Assembly (NCBI RefSeq): GCF_900114285.1
Contig: NZ_FOSN01000020.1
Location: 1-46,206, forward strand
Source of the DNA: Methylocapsa palsarum
GTDB lineage: Bacteria > Pseudomonadota > Alphaproteobacteria > Rhizobiales > Beijerinckiaceae
DNA: 46,206 bases
Direction: 5' to 3'
In this document: in pieces, positions 1 to 7,770 of the stretch
Numbering within the stretch: the stretch's first letter is position 1
How the letters are laid out: every line of letters begins with the position of its first letter
Program-made: the position numbers and the translations under genes
Notes under the pieces: generated by a model
Told to the model about the DNA's origin: nothing
Seen by the model: only the letters and a program-made list of their open reading frames with translations
The model's database searches: none

Positions 1-770
1 TCGCCCTTGGCGCGGAGCGTCAGGGCCGTGCTGGTCTTGACGTCGTATTTGTTTGCGGAGAGCGGCGCGAAATCGGCGGCCCAGGGCGCGCCAAGGCCGA
101 AGGGATCGGCGCCGCCGGCGCGGGCGGTGATGGTCTGTTCGGCGACGGCGGAGCCAAATCCGTTGGAAACGACGACATTGTAGCTTTTGCCGGCGACGAG
201 GCCGGCAGGCGCGCTGATGCTCAGGCAATAGGCGCTGCTCCCGCTCACATTGACCTTGGCCGAGAGCGAGGCCTTGGTCTGCGGATCGACAAAGGACACG
301 GTCGGGGTTCCGAGGCCGAGAGAGAGATTGCGGGCGAAAATGCGCAGCGGGCCAGAACTTGCGACCTGCGGAAAATCGAAATGCATGGCGCGGGGCGCGT
401 TGATATACACATGTGGGGACGATGAGGTCTGGTCGCTGGACACCCAAATTTCATATTGAGCGAAAGGCGTCGTCTTCGGCAGTTGGAAGTCGATGGTCTT
501 GTCCTTGCCGTTGACTCCCTTGATTTCAATCGCCGCCTGCGTCGACGTCTTCAGGAACACGCGTGGAGCAGGACCAAAGCCGGTTCCGGTCAGACTGACG
601 AAATCGCCGGGTAGCGCGCTGAACGGCTGGTTGAATATAACCGGGCTCGCCATCGCGGCCTGCGCAAGCATCGCTCCCAGCAAAGCGGTGCATGTCAATA
701 AAGGGACGCGCCGCGCCTTTGAAAGCGCGAAGGGTCGCGATCGTGGGTACGGGCAAAAGGGCGCACGCAT
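1..770 (-). CDS. secreted TIG-like protein, partial (possible pectate-lyase-like fold)
   Basis: An open frame runs from an ATG at 770 off the left edge of the window, so only about 256 N-terminal residues are visible. Residues 1-42 look like a signal peptide: an Arg-rich start, a hydrophobic run around LLTCTALLGAMLAQ and a cleavage-like AMA-SP. The next segment (PGDFVSLTGTGFG and on) resembles an IPT/TIG-like beta-sandwich. The last visible residues, YDVKTSTALTLRAKG, resemble the stretch just before the KGDG-type motif that opens pectate-lyase-3 beta-helix domains. The envelope location is well supported; the beta-helix is an inference because the rest is missing. It lies downstream of gspM on the same strand, separated by about 420 bp of AT-rich DNA, and could be a substrate of that secretion system. 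Confidence 0.7.
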   Translation of the reverse strand, partial: MRAPFCPYPRSRPFALSKARRVPLLTCTALLGAMLAQAAMASPVIFNQPFSALPGDFVSLTGTGFGPAPRVFLKTSTQAAIEIKGVNGKDKTIDFQLPKTTPFAQYEIWVSSDQTSSSPHVYINAPRAMHFDFPQVASSGPLRIFARNLSLGLGTPTVSFVDPQTKASLSAKVNVSGSSAYCLSISAPAGLVAGKSYNVVVSNGFGSAVAEQTITARAGGADPFGLGAPWAADFAPLSANKYDVKTSTALTLRAKG

Positions 771-1165
771 GGCATTGATCCTCTTCGATTAATTTGATGT
801 ATTACTTGGCGCCTTGCCTTCTCAATACGCCGGCCTGAGCCATATATGTGTTTTTACTCAAATGTATAATACATCACGGAGCTTACTATATTTGCTATAG
901 CGCCCATGTAGTTTGATTTATATGGTTGCGTCAAACGCTCGTAAACACATATTAAAGCTTTATGTTTATACTTGTTCAGTAATTTTATTGATTTCGCCAG
1001 CAGACAATCATTTATATTTACGCCGCTCTGTGAGAAGGCGATTGTCTGGAGAGTTTGATACAAAATATCCAGTTTGCGCGACGCAAAAGCTGAACTGCGG
1101 CGCAACTCAAGCCAAGACTTCTCGTCTCGACCGTAGTGTTGAATGATCTTTGATGGCGACCGAAA
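771..1165. other. AT-rich intergenic stretch
   Basis: This stretch of about 395 bp is far richer in A/T than anything else in the window, especially 840-1020, with runs such as TTTATATTTA. Two short frames (854-1105 minus, 913-1146 plus) exist, but neither has a recognisable motif, and the base composition rather than coding constraint explains their residues. It probably carries the promoter of the secreted gene that starts at 770. No clear -35/-10 pair could be assigned by eye. Horizontal origin is possible. Confidence 0.5.
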
Positions 1166-1190
1166 GCGGCGCGACGTTGAAGGGCGCCGC
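1166..1190 (-). terminator. possible terminator after gspM
   Basis: An inverted repeat GCGGCGC (1166-1172) and GCGCCGC (1184-1190) with an 11-nt loop lies at the gspM stop codon. Read on the minus strand it is followed by CTTTC. The U-tract is weak and the stem touches the stop codon, so this is only a plausible end of the gsp transcript. Confidence 0.35.
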
Positions 1191-1762
1191 TATTTCACGG
1201 CCTGCCATTGCCCGGACACGTCGATCTGGACTTTCAGACGCGCGCCTTGTTGATCGGCGCCCGAGCCTTCGGTGACCGAAGGCGCCTGAACCTGAACCTG
1301 ATCGATGAACAGATAGGGCATGCCCGATTCGAGATCATAGAGGAGCTGTTGCAACATGGCTTGATCCACCTCGCAACTGGCCGTCAAGCTGATGTAGCCA
1401 GGTTTGGCGTCCGGAGCCTGCAATTCGATCTGCGACGACAACACGCTCCCGCCGACTTCTTTCACCGCGGCCGCGACTCTTTGTTGAAGCGCCGCGCCGG
1501 CGACTGTCAGCGTTGGGCCTTCGAGAAACGGCGAACCAGACGAACCGGAGGCGGCGCCGGATTCGTTGAGCTTCCTGTGACTCTCGATACGTTCGAGCAT
1601 ATCCGCTGTCGCCACATAATCCCTGTAGTCATTTACAAGACCAGCCAGCGCCAGCCACGCAATAATCATGAGGCCGACGAACGCTGCGACGTAGGCCAGG
1701 ACAGGGAGGGCCTGCGCTCTGGTCAGAAGCTTTGTGATCGGATGGCCGGCAAGGATTTTCAT
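1190..1762 (-). CDS. gspM: type II secretion protein GspM (subtype b)
   Basis: Product of 190 aa. A short cytoplasmic N-terminus precedes one membrane segment at about residues 20-42 (LAYVAAFVGLMIIAWLALAG). A periplasmic part follows with a coiled-coil-like stretch (about 45-65) and a ferredoxin-like C-terminal half (about 85-190), the layout of the T2SSM_b family. GspM partners GspL in the inner-membrane assembly platform that couples the GspE ATPase to pseudopilus growth. It starts with ATG 6 bp after the gspL stop, so it is co-translated with gspL, and it is the last gene of the cluster. The family is weakly conserved; the assignment rests on topology and position as much as on sequence. 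Confidence 0.8.
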   Translation of the reverse strand: MKILAGHPITKLLTRAQALPVLAYVAAFVGLMIIAWLALAGLVNDYRDYVATADMLERIESHRKLNESGAASGSSGSPFLEGPTLTVAGAALQQRVAAAVKEVGGSVLSSQIELQAPDAKPGYISLTASCEVDQAMLQQLLYDLESGMPYLFIDQVQVQAPSVTEGSGADQQGARLKVQIDVSGQWQAVK

Positions 1763-1768
1763 GGCGGG

Positions 1769-2857
1769 CTAAAAGTTGGAAGGGGGACGCGGCTCAGCCG
1801 GCGTATCGACGTTGGGCTGGATGTGCGCCTCGATGAAAAAATGTTCGAGCGATTCATTGGGCGAGCGCGTCGTCGGCGCGAAAAAGGTCGCCTTCGTGAA
1901 GCGCGGCGACTTCTCGATGAGGCGCACCAATGAAGGAGCGTCGGTGGTGACGCCGATCAATTGCACCTTGTCGCCGACGATCCTCATTTCCGTGAGATAC
2001 GTGTCGTCAGGCAAAATTTGTGAGACGTTTTCGTAGACGATCACGCTCGACGGGGTTTCATGTTTGCGGCGCTCCAGTTCCACAGCGGCGGCGCTCGTCC
2101 GGTCACGCCCCGGCATCTGCGCGCGGGCGGCCGCTATACTGCTTGTCAGGCTATCGCGCCTGTTCTGCAGGTCGCCGCCAACGACCCCGCTCACCGCGAC
2201 AGCTACGCCGCAGAGCGCCCCGGCCCCGGCGAGCGCGCCCACCAGAACGCGGCGCACCCGATGCGTTTCAAGCGCCTTCATGGCGCTGTGTTCGAACACC
2301 TTGATCATCGAGCCGTCGTCAGGCGAGGGCGCAAATACGATCACGGATTTCGCCCCAAGGCCCAAGAGCGCGTCGACAAAAGGCGTGATCACGGATTTCG
2401 CGGTCGCCGCGATCGTGACGACCATGCGGTCGTTGCCCGCCTCGGCCGATGGACGCCAGCCGAAGGCCGCATCCCTGCCGCTCCATGGCGTCAAACGATC
2501 AATCTGCGCTCGCACAATTCCTTCGATGAAATCAGAGGCGCGGCTTGGCAAGGCGAGCGGCCGGAACATGAACCGGTCGGAGCGCAGACAAAGGTCAACC
2601 CGGGTGCCGCGAAATTTTTCAGCCAGCTCGGAAGTAAGAGGCGCGGCGAGCTGCTCGGGGAGGATGCTAATCGGCTCTGGAGCGGCGGCGGCCGCTTCTC
2701 CCGCCGCGCTCCATTCGCAATCGAAGGCGCCGTCAGGCCGCTCGGTCAGCCGGGCGACCCGCTCGGCGCGAAACAATGCTAGGCCGTTCAGGTATGTCGC
2801 CGCGACGCCGTCGATCCAGCGGTCGAAGATTTCAAGACCCTTTTGATAGACGTTCAT
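1769..2857 (-). CDS. gspL: type II secretion protein GspL / PilN-like platform protein
   Basis: Product of 362 aa. A cytoplasmic region (1 to about 205), probably the GspL actin-like part in a shortened form, is followed by one membrane helix at about 207-230 (VLVGALAGAGALCGVAVAV). The periplasmic part (about 235-362) resembles PilN/GspL, with a coiled coil then VSQILPDDTYLTEMRI. GspL recruits the GspE ATPase and binds GspM. The ATG at 2857 overlaps the stop of a 17-codon frame that itself overlaps the gspI stop, so translation may be coupled from gspI. The C-terminus is Pro-rich (PAEPRPPSNF). Naming it GspL rather than PilM/PilN fusion is by context. Confidence 0.78.
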   Translation of the reverse strand: MNVYQKGLEIFDRWIDGVAATYLNGLALFRAERVARLTERPDGAFDCEWSAAGEAAAAAPEPISILPEQLAAPLTSELAEKFRGTRVDLCLRSDRFMFRPLALPSRASDFIEGIVRAQIDRLTPWSGRDAAFGWRPSAEAGNDRMVVTIAATAKSVITPFVDALLGLGAKSVIVFAPSPDDGSMIKVFEHSAMKALETHRVRRVLVGALAGAGALCGVAVAVSGVVGGDLQNRRDSLTSSIAAARAQMPGRDRTSAAAVELERRKHETPSSVIVYENVSQILPDDTYLTEMRIVGDKVQLIGVTTDAPSLVRLIEKSPRFTKATFFAPTTRSPNESLEHFFIEAHIQPNVDTPAEPRPPSNF

Positions 2858-2907
2858 GCCATTTCCGGTTTTCTGCGGAACGCAGAATCATGATCGGATC
2901 GCTTCAT
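2854..2907 (-). CDS. 17-codon bridging ORF between gspI and gspL
   Basis: A tiny frame begins at an ATG (2907) that overlaps the gspI TGA as ATGA, and ends with a TGA that overlaps the gspL ATG, again as ATGA. It would encode MKRSDHDSAFRRKPEMA. There is no recognisable domain. Its likeliest role, if translated, is to carry ribosomes from gspI to gspL. It sits where gspJ and gspK lie in many gsp operons, but it is too short to show any relic of them. Confidence 0.25.
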   Translation of the reverse strand: MKRSDHDSAFRRKPEMA

Positions 2908-3308
2908 GGCTCGTTCCTCCGGCGCAGGCGCACGGTCTCCAGTTCGACGACGGCCCCGGACGGCGACCGCACATTGATGACCACTTTCTGAGGCGTCCAG
3001 ATTTCCCCGGGACGCGGGTTGCCGAAGCGAGCGTCGAAAGACGAAACGTCAATGGACCAAAGGCGGCCCGCTTTCTCGCCCGAGAGGCTTCCATTCGCAA
3101 GCTTGGCGCGATCCGGCAGTTCAGCATGTATTTCCCGCAGGGCCTCGATAAGTTCGAGGTGCTGGCCGATGCGTCCGGAGCCACGAATGTTCGTCGCCAT
3201 CAGCGATGCGATCGAGGTCAGGACGACCGCCGTGATCGCAAGCGCCATCAACGCTTCGATCAAGGTAAATCCGCCACACTCGCGGGCGTTCGCGGCGCTG
3301 TAGGACAT
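2904..3308 (-). CDS. gspI: type II secretion minor pseudopilin GspI-like
   Basis: Product of 134 aa from the ATG at 3308. The leader MSYSAANARECG is followed by the prepilin site G|FTLIEALMALAI with the conserved Glu at +5 and a hydrophobic helix to about residue 37, as required for prepilin peptidase and N-methylation. Length fits minor pseudopilins I or J. I is favoured by position after gspH, but J cannot be excluded. In the same frame, a TTG at 3461 has a well-placed GGAGG and would add 51 residues made of six-residue repeats (RPDDFA, RPENLA, RSEDLA). Such a long leader would be unusual for a prepilin, so 3308 is preferred although its own ribosome site is weak. Minor pseudopilins form the pseudopilus tip. 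Confidence 0.75.
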   Translation of the reverse strand: MSYSAANARECGGFTLIEALMALAITAVVLTSIASLMATNIRGSGRIGQHLELIEALREIHAELPDRAKLANGSLSGEKAGRLWSIDVSSFDARFGNPRPGEIWTPQKVVINVRSPSGAVVELETVRLRRRNEP

Positions 3309-3384
3309 GCGGGCGGACCCGAACCGGCCCGCAGACAGACAGGAGCGTGCGAACCAGCGCCTGGCGGCCTCGACTGCACCCCAG

Positions 3385-3456
3385 TCGTCAGGTCTCGCCA
3401 AATCTTCAGATCTTGCTAAATTTTCTGGTCTTGCGAAATCGTCAGGTCTTGGCGGG
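3385..3456. repeat. 18-bp tandem repeat, four units
   Basis: Four consecutive 18-bp units occupy 3385-3402, 3403-3420, 3421-3438 and 3439-3456, all variants of TCGTCAGGTCTTGCGAAA. The array spans the end of gspH (its TGA lies in the fourth unit) and the possible 5' extension of gspI. Because 18 is a multiple of 3, the frame stays open through it. It looks like a local expansion at the gspH-gspI junction. Confidence 0.85.
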
Positions 3457-3900
3457 AACAACGTCGATGCCTCCGGTCAGCCAGTTGACGTGGATCTCGA
3501 AGGTCGCGCCAAGGCGTGAAAGCGAGATTGATCCCCCGCAAGACATTCCCGTCGGAAAAAAGTCGATCGTCGTTCCGGCGGCGTACCTCCCGCATCGCTC
3601 CGCAAGCGTCGCCTTGAAGCCCACATCGTTGGGAAATCGCAGCACGCGTCCGCCCGCGCCCGAGCGGATCGTCTTGCCGGCCGCGTCGAGTTCGGTCGCG
3701 ACGTGGGCGCCTCTGCGCAGCGCGGCGTTGCGGTCGCCCTTGAGCAAGGCCGCCGTTTCAATCGCGAATCCCTCGAGTCTCGCGCGCGACGACGCGCGCG
3801 GAAACGCGGGAAAGGCGATGGCGGCGAGCATCGCGACGATCGACAGCACGCAAACGATTTCGAGCAATGTGAAACCGTCTTCGCGCTCCGGCGCCGTCAT
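3442..3900 (-). CDS. gspH: type II secretion minor pseudopilin GspH
   Basis: Product of 152 aa. The short leader MTAPERED precedes G|FTLLEIVCVLSIVAML, a class III prepilin N-terminus with Glu at +5. The globular part fits the GspH/FimT domain (GDRNAALRRG, VGFKATLAERCG, IDFFPTGMSCGGSISL) and has two Cys that could form a disulfide. GspH is a minor pseudopilin placed near the pseudopilus tip. The ATG at 3900 overlaps the gspG stop as ATGA, so the two are translationally coupled. An upstream TTG at 3912 would add only four residues. The stop lies inside an 18-bp tandem array. Confidence 0.85.
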   Translation of the reverse strand: MTAPEREDGFTLLEIVCVLSIVAMLAAIAFPAFPRASSRARLEGFAIETAALLKGDRNAALRRGAHVATELDAAGKTIRSGAGGRVLRFPNDVGFKATLAERCGRYAAGTTIDFFPTGMSCGGSISLSRLGATFEIHVNWLTGGIDVVPAKT

Positions 3901-4421
3901 CGTCGCTCCCAACTCTTGATGTCAGCCGCGGTCCCGCTCCCGCCAGGCTGCCCATCCGAACCGAGCGACATGATTTCGTAAGGTCCATGTTCGCTCGGAG
4001 AATGATAGATATAGGCGTTCCCCCAGGGATCGTTGGGAACGGCGCCGCCTTTCAAATAAGGCCCGTTCCAGGCCGCCGCGCCGCCGGGCTTCTGGATCAA
4101 GGCCGCGAGACCCTGCGCACTTGTCGGATACCGTCCGAGATCGAGGTAATAGAGGTCAAGCGCGCCGGAAAGGCTCTGCATCTGGATGGTCGCCGCCTTC
4201 ACGCGGGACTCGCTCAGATAATTCAGAACCCTCGGACCGACGAGACCCATGATCAGGCCGATGATCGTGATCACGACAAGCATTTCAACGAGCGTGAACC
4301 CGCCTTCGCCCCGCCGGCCGGCCGGCGTCGCATCGCGCGTTTCGTCAAAAGCTTTGGTCGACCTCCGGCGCGGGGTCTCGCAATAGTCATCCGCATTCAT
4401 TCCGCATCGCAACCAGTTCAT
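3897..4421 (-). CDS. gspG: type II secretion major pseudopilin GspG
   Basis: Product of 174 aa from the ATG at 4421. The prepilin motif G|FTLVEMLVVITIIGLIMG comes after an unusually long leader of about 43 residues; most GspG leaders are under 15. The rest is typical: VKAATIQMQSLSGALDLYYLDLGRYPT, then GPYLKGGAVPNDPWGNAYIY and the Asp-rich C-terminal region that binds calcium in known GspG proteins (SLGSDGQPGGSG). GspG polymerises into the pseudopilus that pushes folded exoproteins out. A MITE-like element separates it from gspF, so it may have its own promoter or an altered level of expression. An in-frame ATG at 4400 would shorten the leader by seven residues. Confidence 0.92.
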   Translation of the reverse strand: MNWLRCGMNADDYCETPRRRSTKAFDETRDATPAGRRGEGGFTLVEMLVVITIIGLIMGLVGPRVLNYLSESRVKAATIQMQSLSGALDLYYLDLGRYPTSAQGLAALIQKPGGAAAWNGPYLKGGAVPNDPWGNAYIYHSPSEHGPYEIMSLGSDGQPGGSGTAADIKSWERR

Positions 4422-4470
4422 ACCGTCCACCAAGGTTGTATCGCCATGTTCATTGCCGCATGTCTTCGCC

Positions 4471-4588
4471 CTAGAGCATATTCCGATCGGATTGAATCAC
4501 TCCAATCGACAAGAATATGCTCAATCCCTTGATTCTGGAGCGATTTCTGATCGATCGCATGACTGCATGCGATCGGAAAGCACTCTAG
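4471..4588 (+). repeat. MITE-like double-hairpin element, copy a
   Basis: The reference copy, 118 bp including a CTAG at both ends (4471-4474 and 4585-4588). The left end AGAGCATATTCCGATCGG and the complement of the right end, AGAGTGCTTTCCGATCGC, form imperfect terminal inverted repeats. Inside are two hairpins: one closed by GAGCATATTC/GAATATGCTC, the other around the GATCGCATG...CATGCGATC palindrome. It lies between gspG and gspF, and its right CTAG supplies the TAG stop of gspF. Confidence 0.85.
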
Positions 4589-5799
4589 CCGACCACCTGA
4601 CTGACCGACATCAGCGCAGTCATCACCGAGACGATCAAGCCGCCGACGACAACGCTGATGCCGATGATCGCGACCGGCCCGACGAGTCCTACGACGCGAT
4701 CGAGGCTGCGCTGCAGCTTCGCCTCGTAGAACTCGGCGACCCGTTCGGCCAACATCGGCAATTGACCCGATTCCTCTCCAAGCCGGAGCGTACGAATCGC
4801 CATTGAAGGCAAAGCCTTGTTTTCGGCCAGCGCGTCGGACAGCCGGCCGCCGCGGCGGACGAAATCGACCACCTTGCTCCAGACATCCGAACGGCCCGTC
4901 GTCGACATCATGTCGGCAAGGACGCGCAGCGTCGTCGCGAGGGGAACGCCGCTCGCTAGCAGCACGCCAAGATTGCGGCAAAACACCGACGCCCGGTGAA
5001 AATTCAGGACCCGCGCGACAAACGGAAGATGCGCGAGAGCGTCGAGAATGGCGCCGCGAACCTCGGGACGGCGCAGAAAATACCAGCCCGCGCCCGCGAT
5101 CGTGACAAGTGTTACGGCGAGCGCTGTCACATGCGCGCTCAAGAAATCCGACGCCCCTAAAAACCCGACCAGCACGGGATCAAGTTTCGCATTGAAATCC
5201 CGTAGAACTGCGCCAAACTGCGGCAGCACGAATGTGAGAAAGAAAAGAAGCACCGCGCAAGCGGCGCCGAGCACGAAGACCGGATATCGCAAGGCGTCGG
5301 CGACGCGGGAGCGCAGCGCCTCGGAGCGCACCCGCTCCGCTCCGAGCATCTCCAGAATATTGACGAGGTTGCCCGAGGCCTCGCCGACCCGCGCGAGCGC
5401 GACATACATCGGCGAAAACAATGTCGGATGGCGCGCCAGCGCATCCGCGAAACTCTCGCCCGCGACGATAGCGGCCCTGATTTCGGCGACGACCGGGCGC
5501 AGTCGATCAAGGTCCGAGTCCGATGAAAAAAGCTCCAGCGCGTCGTTGATGCGGGCGCCCGTCTTGAGGAGAAGCGCAAGATCGCCGGTAAATATGGTCA
5601 CGTCGGCAGGCCGGGGCCGCGCGGCGAATGAAAAATTCCAGCTGGAGCCGGACTGTTGGCCCCGATCGCGGACGGTCTCGATGGGAATGAGGCCAAGATA
5701 TTCGATGCGCTCGATGACCTCGCTCTCGGTCAGCCCTGCGATCAGTCCGCTGACTACCTCTCCGTTCGCGGTCAAGGCGCGATAGTGAAAGTTAGTCAT
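4585..5799 (-). CDS. gspF: type II secretion inner-membrane protein GspF
   Basis: Product of 404 aa, the usual GspF/PilC length. It has two T2SSF helical domains (about 70-190 and 270-395). Membrane segments lie near 168-192 (YPVFVLGAACAVLLFFLTFVLP), 215-240 and 370-397 (VGPVAIIGISVVVGGLIVSV). Typical signatures include FTGDLALLLKTGARINDALELF and FCRNLGVLLASGVPLATTLRVLADM. GspF is the polytopic core of the assembly platform. It starts 3 bp after the gspE stop. Its TAG stop is formed by the terminal CTAG of a MITE-like element, yet the protein ends where the family normally ends, so it is not visibly truncated. Confidence 0.93.
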   Translation of the reverse strand: MTNFHYRALTANGEVVSGLIAGLTESEVIERIEYLGLIPIETVRDRGQQSGSSWNFSFAARPRPADVTIFTGDLALLLKTGARINDALELFSSDSDLDRLRPVVAEIRAAIVAGESFADALARHPTLFSPMYVALARVGEASGNLVNILEMLGAERVRSEALRSRVADALRYPVFVLGAACAVLLFFLTFVLPQFGAVLRDFNAKLDPVLVGFLGASDFLSAHVTALAVTLVTIAGAGWYFLRRPEVRGAILDALAHLPFVARVLNFHRASVFCRNLGVLLASGVPLATTLRVLADMMSTTGRSDVWSKVVDFVRRGGRLSDALAENKALPSMAIRTLRLGEESGQLPMLAERVAEFYEAKLQRSLDRVVGLVGPVAIIGISVVVGGLIVSVMTALMSVSQVVG

Positions 5800-5802
5800 G
5801 AC

Positions 5803-7470
5803 TCATCGCACCGTCGTGACGCGAAGGACTTCGGCGGGAGACGTCAGGCCTGCGCGGACCTTGCGGACCGCATCCTCGATCATGGTCGTCATCCCGCCGC
5901 GCCGCGCCGCGGCGTCGATGGCGCGCGCGTCGGCGTGAGGTCCGACGAGTTCATACACCTCGTCTGTGCTCTCGAGCAGCTCGAAAATTCCCTGCCGCCC
6001 GCGGTACCCGGCGCCGCCGCAACGCTCGCAGCCGACCGGCTCGCAGATGAATTCGCCGGCCTTGAGGCCGACCGCGGCGTAGCGGTGGTCGGCGGAAAGA
6101 TCGGCGGGTTCGAGAAGGCGCCGGCGCTTGCAACGGTCGCAAAGGATCCGCACCAGCCGTTGAGCGATGACCGCGCGCAAGGTCGATTTCAAAAGAAACC
6201 CCTCGACGCCAAGGTCGAGCAGGCGCGGGACCGCGGCGGCCGCCGTTTCGGTATGCAGCGTCGTCAGCACAAGATGGCCGGTCAGAGCGGCGTGGATGGC
6301 GATGCTGGCGGTTTCGGCGTCGCGCACCTCGCCGACCATGATGACGTCCGGATCCTGACGCACGAAGGCCCTGAGCGCGCTGGCGAAAGTCAGACCGATC
6401 GAGGCCTTGACCTGGGATTGATTGACGCCCTGGATTTCATATTCGACCGGGTCTTCGATGGTCAGAATTTTTCTCGACGGCTCGTTGAGGATCGAAAGCA
6501 TTGTCGCGAGCGTCGTCGTCTTGCCGCTGCCGGTCGGGCCGGTGACGGCGATCAGTCCGTGCGGCATCGCCAGCAGACGGCTGAGGAGTTTATCGTCCGC
6601 CGGCGATAATCCCAGCTTGGCGACGTCGAGAAGACCGCGGTCGCGCGGCAAAATCCGGATCACCGCCGATTCGCCGTGCTGGGTCGGCATCGTCGCGACG
6701 CGAATGTCGATTTCGGTATGCCCGACGCGCTGCCGCGCGGCGCCATCCTGCGGAAGACGCCGTTCCGCGATATTGAGGCCGGCGAGAATTTTAATCCTCG
6801 AGATCAGAGCCTGGGGCGGAGCGTCGGAGGGCGCGGCGACGGCGCGAAGCAGGCCGTCGACCCGCATGCGCAAGGTCAGCCCCTCACGAAACGGCTCGAT
6901 ATGGATATCGCTCGCCCGCAGCTCCATGGCTTTTTCGAGCATGTCGTTGACCGCCCGCACGACCGGGGCGCCGCTCGCCAGATCCCGCAGGCTCTCGATG
7001 TCGTCCTCGAGGCGCGCGAAATTGGCTTCGGACTCCCTGGCCGTTTCCTCGGCGCCGATCCTCTCGCCAAGAATTGTCGCAATATCTTCGAACGAAGCGA
7101 TCTCGACGCGGACCGGTCCGCCGAGCACGATTTCCGCGGCGCGAACGCAGGCGCCCGCGGTCGGATCGGCGACCGCAAGCTTGAACCCTTCGGGCGATTC
7201 GAACGGAAAGACCGCCGACTCTCGCAGGAAACGGGGCGTGAATTTCGCGGTCAGCGCGGGCGCGGCGACGAGCTGAGGCAAACTAAGCCGGTCCAGCTCA
7301 TAGAACTGGGCGACCTCGTCGGCGAAGCCGTGGGCGGAAAGTTCGGTCGATTCCCAAAGCTTGCGGAAAGATTTCTCGGTCCCCGCGAGCGCCGGCGCGT
7401 CGAGCGGCGACTCGGAAAGCAAATGGTTCCTCGCCGACAAATGGTCGACGAATTCCTCGAATGTTTTCAT
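5803..7470 (-). CDS. gspE: type II secretion ATPase GspE
   Basis: Product of 555 aa. An N-terminal T2SSE/MshEN-type domain (about 60-150) is followed by the secretion ATPase core. Visible motifs are Walker A GPTGSGKTTTL, the Asp box ILTIEDPVEY, Walker B-like VIMVGEVRDAETA and the His box LTGHLVLTTLHT. A four-Cys zinc motif, CDRC...CERC, lies in the C-terminal part (about 450-485). GspE is the cytoplasmic hexameric motor that drives pseudopilus assembly. The ATG at 7470 is preferred because GAGGAGA lies upstream; a TTG at 7497 would add nine residues. It is the first gene of the cluster, so the gsp promoter should lie in 7471-7830. Confidence 0.95.
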   Translation of the reverse strand: MKTFEEFVDHLSARNHLLSESPLDAPALAGTEKSFRKLWESTELSAHGFADEVAQFYELDRLSLPQLVAAPALTAKFTPRFLRESAVFPFESPEGFKLAVADPTAGACVRAAEIVLGGPVRVEIASFEDIATILGERIGAEETARESEANFARLEDDIESLRDLASGAPVVRAVNDMLEKAMELRASDIHIEPFREGLTLRMRVDGLLRAVAAPSDAPPQALISRIKILAGLNIAERRLPQDGAARQRVGHTEIDIRVATMPTQHGESAVIRILPRDRGLLDVAKLGLSPADDKLLSRLLAMPHGLIAVTGPTGSGKTTTLATMLSILNEPSRKILTIEDPVEYEIQGVNQSQVKASIGLTFASALRAFVRQDPDVIMVGEVRDAETASIAIHAALTGHLVLTTLHTETAAAAVPRLLDLGVEGFLLKSTLRAVIAQRLVRILCDRCKRRRLLEPADLSADHRYAAVGLKAGEFICEPVGCERCGGAGYRGRQGIFELLESTDEVYELVGPHADARAIDAAARRGGMTTMIEDAVRKVRAGLTSPAEVLRVTTVR

Positions 7471-7770
7471 TCGGCTCGTTTCGTCTCCTCGCGACAAGGT
7501 CCTCGCGCTCCGGTTTGCCGCGATCAGCCGCGCTGATCTTCATACCTCAAGGTAGTCCAATCCCTAAGTTACGGCAAAATTTTGCGCCTTTTGACCGCGC
7601 GGTCCTGCGTTGAAAGCGGATTTCGAGGATGCGCGGAGTCCCTGGGCCAATTCGGGGCGAAGCCGGCCTCACACAAAGAAGCGTCCGAAGATCCCTCGCC
7701 GGCTCCCGCAGCAGCCCTTGCTTCCACGAGAACGGGCGGGACGGCGACCTTCCCGTGCGGCCAGAAGATA

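Noticed and set aside
854-1146. Two overlapping short open frames, 83 and 77 codons
   Set aside because: They lie in an AT-rich spacer, have no ribosome site, domain or signal peptide, and overlap each other on opposite strands.
3316-3461. TTG-started 51-residue extension of GspI
   Set aside because: Although GGAGG is well placed, prepilin leaders are short and the extension is only a tandem repeat, so it was kept as an alternative, not the annotated start.
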